Below, one piece after another: positions 6,202 through 7,798 of a stretch of DNA of 7,798 bases (its first letter is position 1; each line of letters starts with the position of its first letter). The stretch covers positions 1-7,798 of the forward strand of contig CAZTLI010000253.1 of the NCBI GenBank assembly GCA_964614375.1, read 5' to 3'. Under the pieces are notes generated by a model that was given only the letters and a program-made list of their open reading frames with translations, did not search any database and was not told the DNA's origin. The position numbers and the translations under genes were made by a program. Origin of the DNA: CAZTLI01 sp964614375 (lineage in GTDB: Bacteria > Chloroflexota > Anaerolineae > Aggregatilineales > Phototrophicaceae).

Positions 6202-6582
6202 ATGGCAAAGTCTGATTACAATCCGCTGAGTGCTAAATGTCCGTCGCGGCAATTGTTGGCATTGATCGGGGATAAGTGGACAACACTAATCCTGTATCTA
6301 CTTTCAATCAAGACACAGCGTTATAGCGAAATGCTGCATAGCATTGAAGGTATTTCCAAGAAAATGCTGACTCAGGTGCTGCGTGATCTTGAAGCAGGTG
6401 GGCTGATAACGCGCAAGGTTTATGCTGTCGTTCCGCCGATGGTTGAATATAGCTTGACACCACTCGGACAAAACCTGATGCCGCTCATTCTGGCAATTAA
6501 GGATTGGGCGGAAACACATATGGACGAAGTTCTTGCCGCTCGTCAGTCTTATACCAACAGTAAAGAAATGCAGCCTAAATAA
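6202..6582 (+). CDS. HxlR/DUF24-family winged-helix redox regulator
   Basis: This small dimeric transcription factor (126 aa, typical length) has the HxlR signature CPSRQLLALIGDKWT at residues 13-27. The helix-turn-helix with recognition segment GISKKMLTQVLRDLEAGGLI spans 50-69, and the wing YAVVPPMVEYSLTPLG spans 74-89. Its single cysteine, Cys13, is the position used by relatives such as YodB, HypR and QorR to sense quinones, aldehydes or disulfide stress. No second cysteine is present, so sensing would be by one-cysteine modification or a disulfide between subunits. The ATG start has AAGGA 7 bases upstream. That ribosome site overlaps a short TTCC-TAA-GGAA palindrome (6185-6195). The gene is divergent from the oxidoreductase it probably controls. 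Confidence 0.92.
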   Translation: MAKSDYNPLSAKCPSRQLLALIGDKWTTLILYLLSIKTQRYSEMLHSIEGISKKMLTQVLRDLEAGGLITRKVYAVVPPMVEYSLTPLGQNLMPLILAIKDWAETHMDEVLAARQSYTNSKEMQPK

Positions 6583-6657
6583 AGGATGTACCTTTTAACA
6601 TCATCTCGGTGACCCTCAAATTGCAAAATTGGGCATGTATGAAACCACAGAACCGAC

Positions 6658-6713
6658 ATGCTGAGGTCATCGCCTTAGCTTGTAAAAGAGCTTTCCACGT
6701 TGAAACTCAGCAT
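6658..6713. repeat. 8-bp inverted repeat downstream of the HxlR gene
   Basis: ATGCTGAG (6658-6665) and CTCAGCAT (6706-6713) are exact inverted copies 40 bases apart. The left arm overlaps another inverted pair, GCATGT (6633-6638) with ACATGC (6656-6661), so alternative folds are possible. There is no T-run. The stretch could be part of a 3'-end structure between convergent genes. No coding frame is evident here. Confidence 0.35.
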
Positions 6714-6734
6714 ATTTGTTTCCGGGCGCACATC

Positions 6735-6771
6735 AGCATTTAACATGCTTACGTGTTTGCATCAAACACGT
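6735..6771. terminator. Two adjacent hairpins between convergent genes
   Basis: AGCAT/ATGCT (6735-6739 with 6745-6749) is followed at once by ACGTGTTTG/CAAACACGT (6751-6759 with 6763-6771), a perfect 9-bp stem with a 3-base loop. The second hairpin touches the stop codon of the copper ATPase. Neither side carries a proper T-run, so strong intrinsic termination is doubtful. The place and symmetry suit a shared 3'-end element for the regulator and the ATPase. Confidence 0.45.
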
Positions 6772-7798
6772 TAAACTGTTTTCCCTCGCAATCTCAAGCT
6801 GTTGGAAACGACAAATACTGACGAGAAGGCCATTGCGCCAGCCGCGAACATGGGTACGAGTAGGCCAAGCATTGCCACGGGGATGAGAATGATGTTATAG
6901 AAGAATGCCCAGAACAGATTCTGATAAATTGTTCGCAATGTGACTTTGCTGAGGCTAATTGCCCGTCCAACACCGCGCACATCGCCACTCATCAGCGTGA
7001 CATCCGCCGCTTCCATCGCAATGTCTGTGCCTGTGCCGATAGCGATGCCGACATTCGCCTCTGCCAATGCGGGCGCATCGTTAATCCCGTCGCCGACCAT
7101 ACCGACAATTTTCCCATCGGTTTGCAGCATTTTAACGGCCTTTGATTTATCCTCCGGCAGCACCTCAGCCATTATGTGGTCAATACCAACTTGTGCGGCG
7201 ATAGCTTCAGCCGTTGCCCGATTATCGCCCGTAATCATCACGACATTCAAGCCGAGTGCTTTTAGCTGTTCGACGGCTTCACGCGAACCCGGTTTCATCG
7301 TGTCTGCAATAGCAATCAGTCCAGCGACAGTCTGGTTCACGAGGGCGATAATGACTGTCCGTCCCTGCGACTGCCAGTCGGTGATTGTGTTTTCGACAGG
7401 TGTGAGATCAATGCCCTGTTCACGAACAAAACGCGGACTACCGATATGGACACTAGACCCGTCCACAATCGCTTGAATGCCGCGTCCGGCGACACTTTCG
7501 AAATCCTGTGGCTGCTGTAGTTGCAAGCCCTTGTCTTTCGCGGCCTGTACGACAGCCTGTGCAAGTGGATGCTCACTGGCGCGTTCGGCACTGGCGGCAA
7601 TTTGCAACAGTCTATCGGCATCCCCATCTGTTGCCACTATATCAACCACAGCGGGTTCCCCGCGCGTGATTGTGCCCGTTTTGTCAAGCGCAATCGTCGT
7701 CAATTTATGTGCAGTTTCGAGGGCTTCACTGCTTTTGAAGAGAATACCCATCTCTGCACCACGACCCGTCCCGACCATAATCGCTGTCGGCGTCGCCA
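6771..7798 (-). CDS. copA: Copper-translocating P-type ATPase, C-terminal part (runs off right edge)
   Basis: This is the C-terminal 342 or so codons of a P1B-type heavy-metal ATPase, a membrane pump that exports Cu(I) using ATP. The frame is open to the window edge, and the first residues (ATPTAIMVGTGRGAEMG) belong just after the CPC metal-site helix. The N-terminus, metal-binding domains and CPC motif therefore lie outside. Counting from Met at 7778, the features are DKTGT at 32-36 (phosphorylated Asp), SEHPLA at 68-73 (the P1B-specific HP motif), MITGDN, and GDGINDAPAL at 229-238. Two final helices follow, with YN at 294-295 and MAFSS at 316-320. The YN and MxxSS residues are those that bind Cu(I) in CopA, which favours copper over Zn/Cd. 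There are no lesions in the visible part. The gene converges on the HxlR gene. Confidence 0.93.
   Translation of the reverse strand, partial: ATPTAIMVGTGRGAEMGILFKSSEALETAHKLTTIALDKTGTITRGEPAVVDIVATDGDADRLLQIAASAERASEHPLAQAVVQAAKDKGLQLQQPQDFESVAGRGIQAIVDGSSVHIGSPRFVREQGIDLTPVENTITDWQSQGRTVIIALVNQTVAGLIAIADTMKPGSREAVEQLKALGLNVVMITGDNRATAEAIAAQVGIDHIMAEVLPEDKSKAVKMLQTDGKIVGMVGDGINDAPALAEANVGIAIGTGTDIAMEAADVTLMSGDVRGVGRAISLSKVTLRTIYQNLFWAFFYNIILIPVAMLGLLVPMFAAGAMAFSSVFVVSNSLRLRGKTV

Noticed and set aside
6940..7476. 178-codon plus-strand frame opposite the copper ATPase
   Set aside because: It is a Ser/Ala/Ile-rich antisense shadow, and the ATPase motifs on the minus strand are decisive.

Overview
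The window looks like chromosomal DNA of a free-living bacterium with roughly balanced base composition (judged by eye). The mix of a Tat-type sugar-binding protein, an RbsA/RbsC-like importer, a Uma2-family gene and an MDR/HxlR pair would suit Chloroflexota or a similar environmental lineage, but no marker gene is present, so this placement is only a guess. No rRNA, tRNA, CRISPR array, transposase or phage gene is visible.

Layout: (1) Positions 1-243 contain no gene but hold three consecutive hairpins at the 3' end of the first operon. (2) Positions 244-3837, minus strand, are a complete carbohydrate ABC import operon transcribed in the order ATPase, permease, binding protein. A near-consensus promoter lies at 3913-3941, with a repeat cluster (3877-3913) on the expected transcription start that reads as an operator. 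A second candidate promoter sits before the binding-protein gene. (3) Positions 3838-5083 are a decayed zone. It holds a Uma2-family pseudogene with two in-frame stops and one frameshift, and beside it a short stretch that looks like the C-terminal end of a second metal P-type ATPase. (4) Positions 5084-6582 are a divergent pair: an MDR-family quinone-oxidoreductase-like enzyme (minus) and a one-cysteine HxlR/DUF24 regulator (plus). A perfect 7+7 bp inverted repeat lies between them. (5) Positions 6771-7798, minus strand, are the C-terminal part of a Cu(I)-type P1B ATPase that runs off the right edge, converging on the regulator gene across a hairpin-rich gap.

How the genes work together: the ABC operon should import a sugar or related polyol, probably under a repressor encoded elsewhere. 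The HxlR/MDR pair resembles known quinone/electrophile-sensing modules in which the regulator represses the reductase until its cysteine is modified. The copper ATPase is a separate metal-efflux function. Nothing here amounts to a clearly new system. The points most worth checking are the operator cluster, the broken Uma2 gene, the P-type ATPase relic and the HxlR operator.
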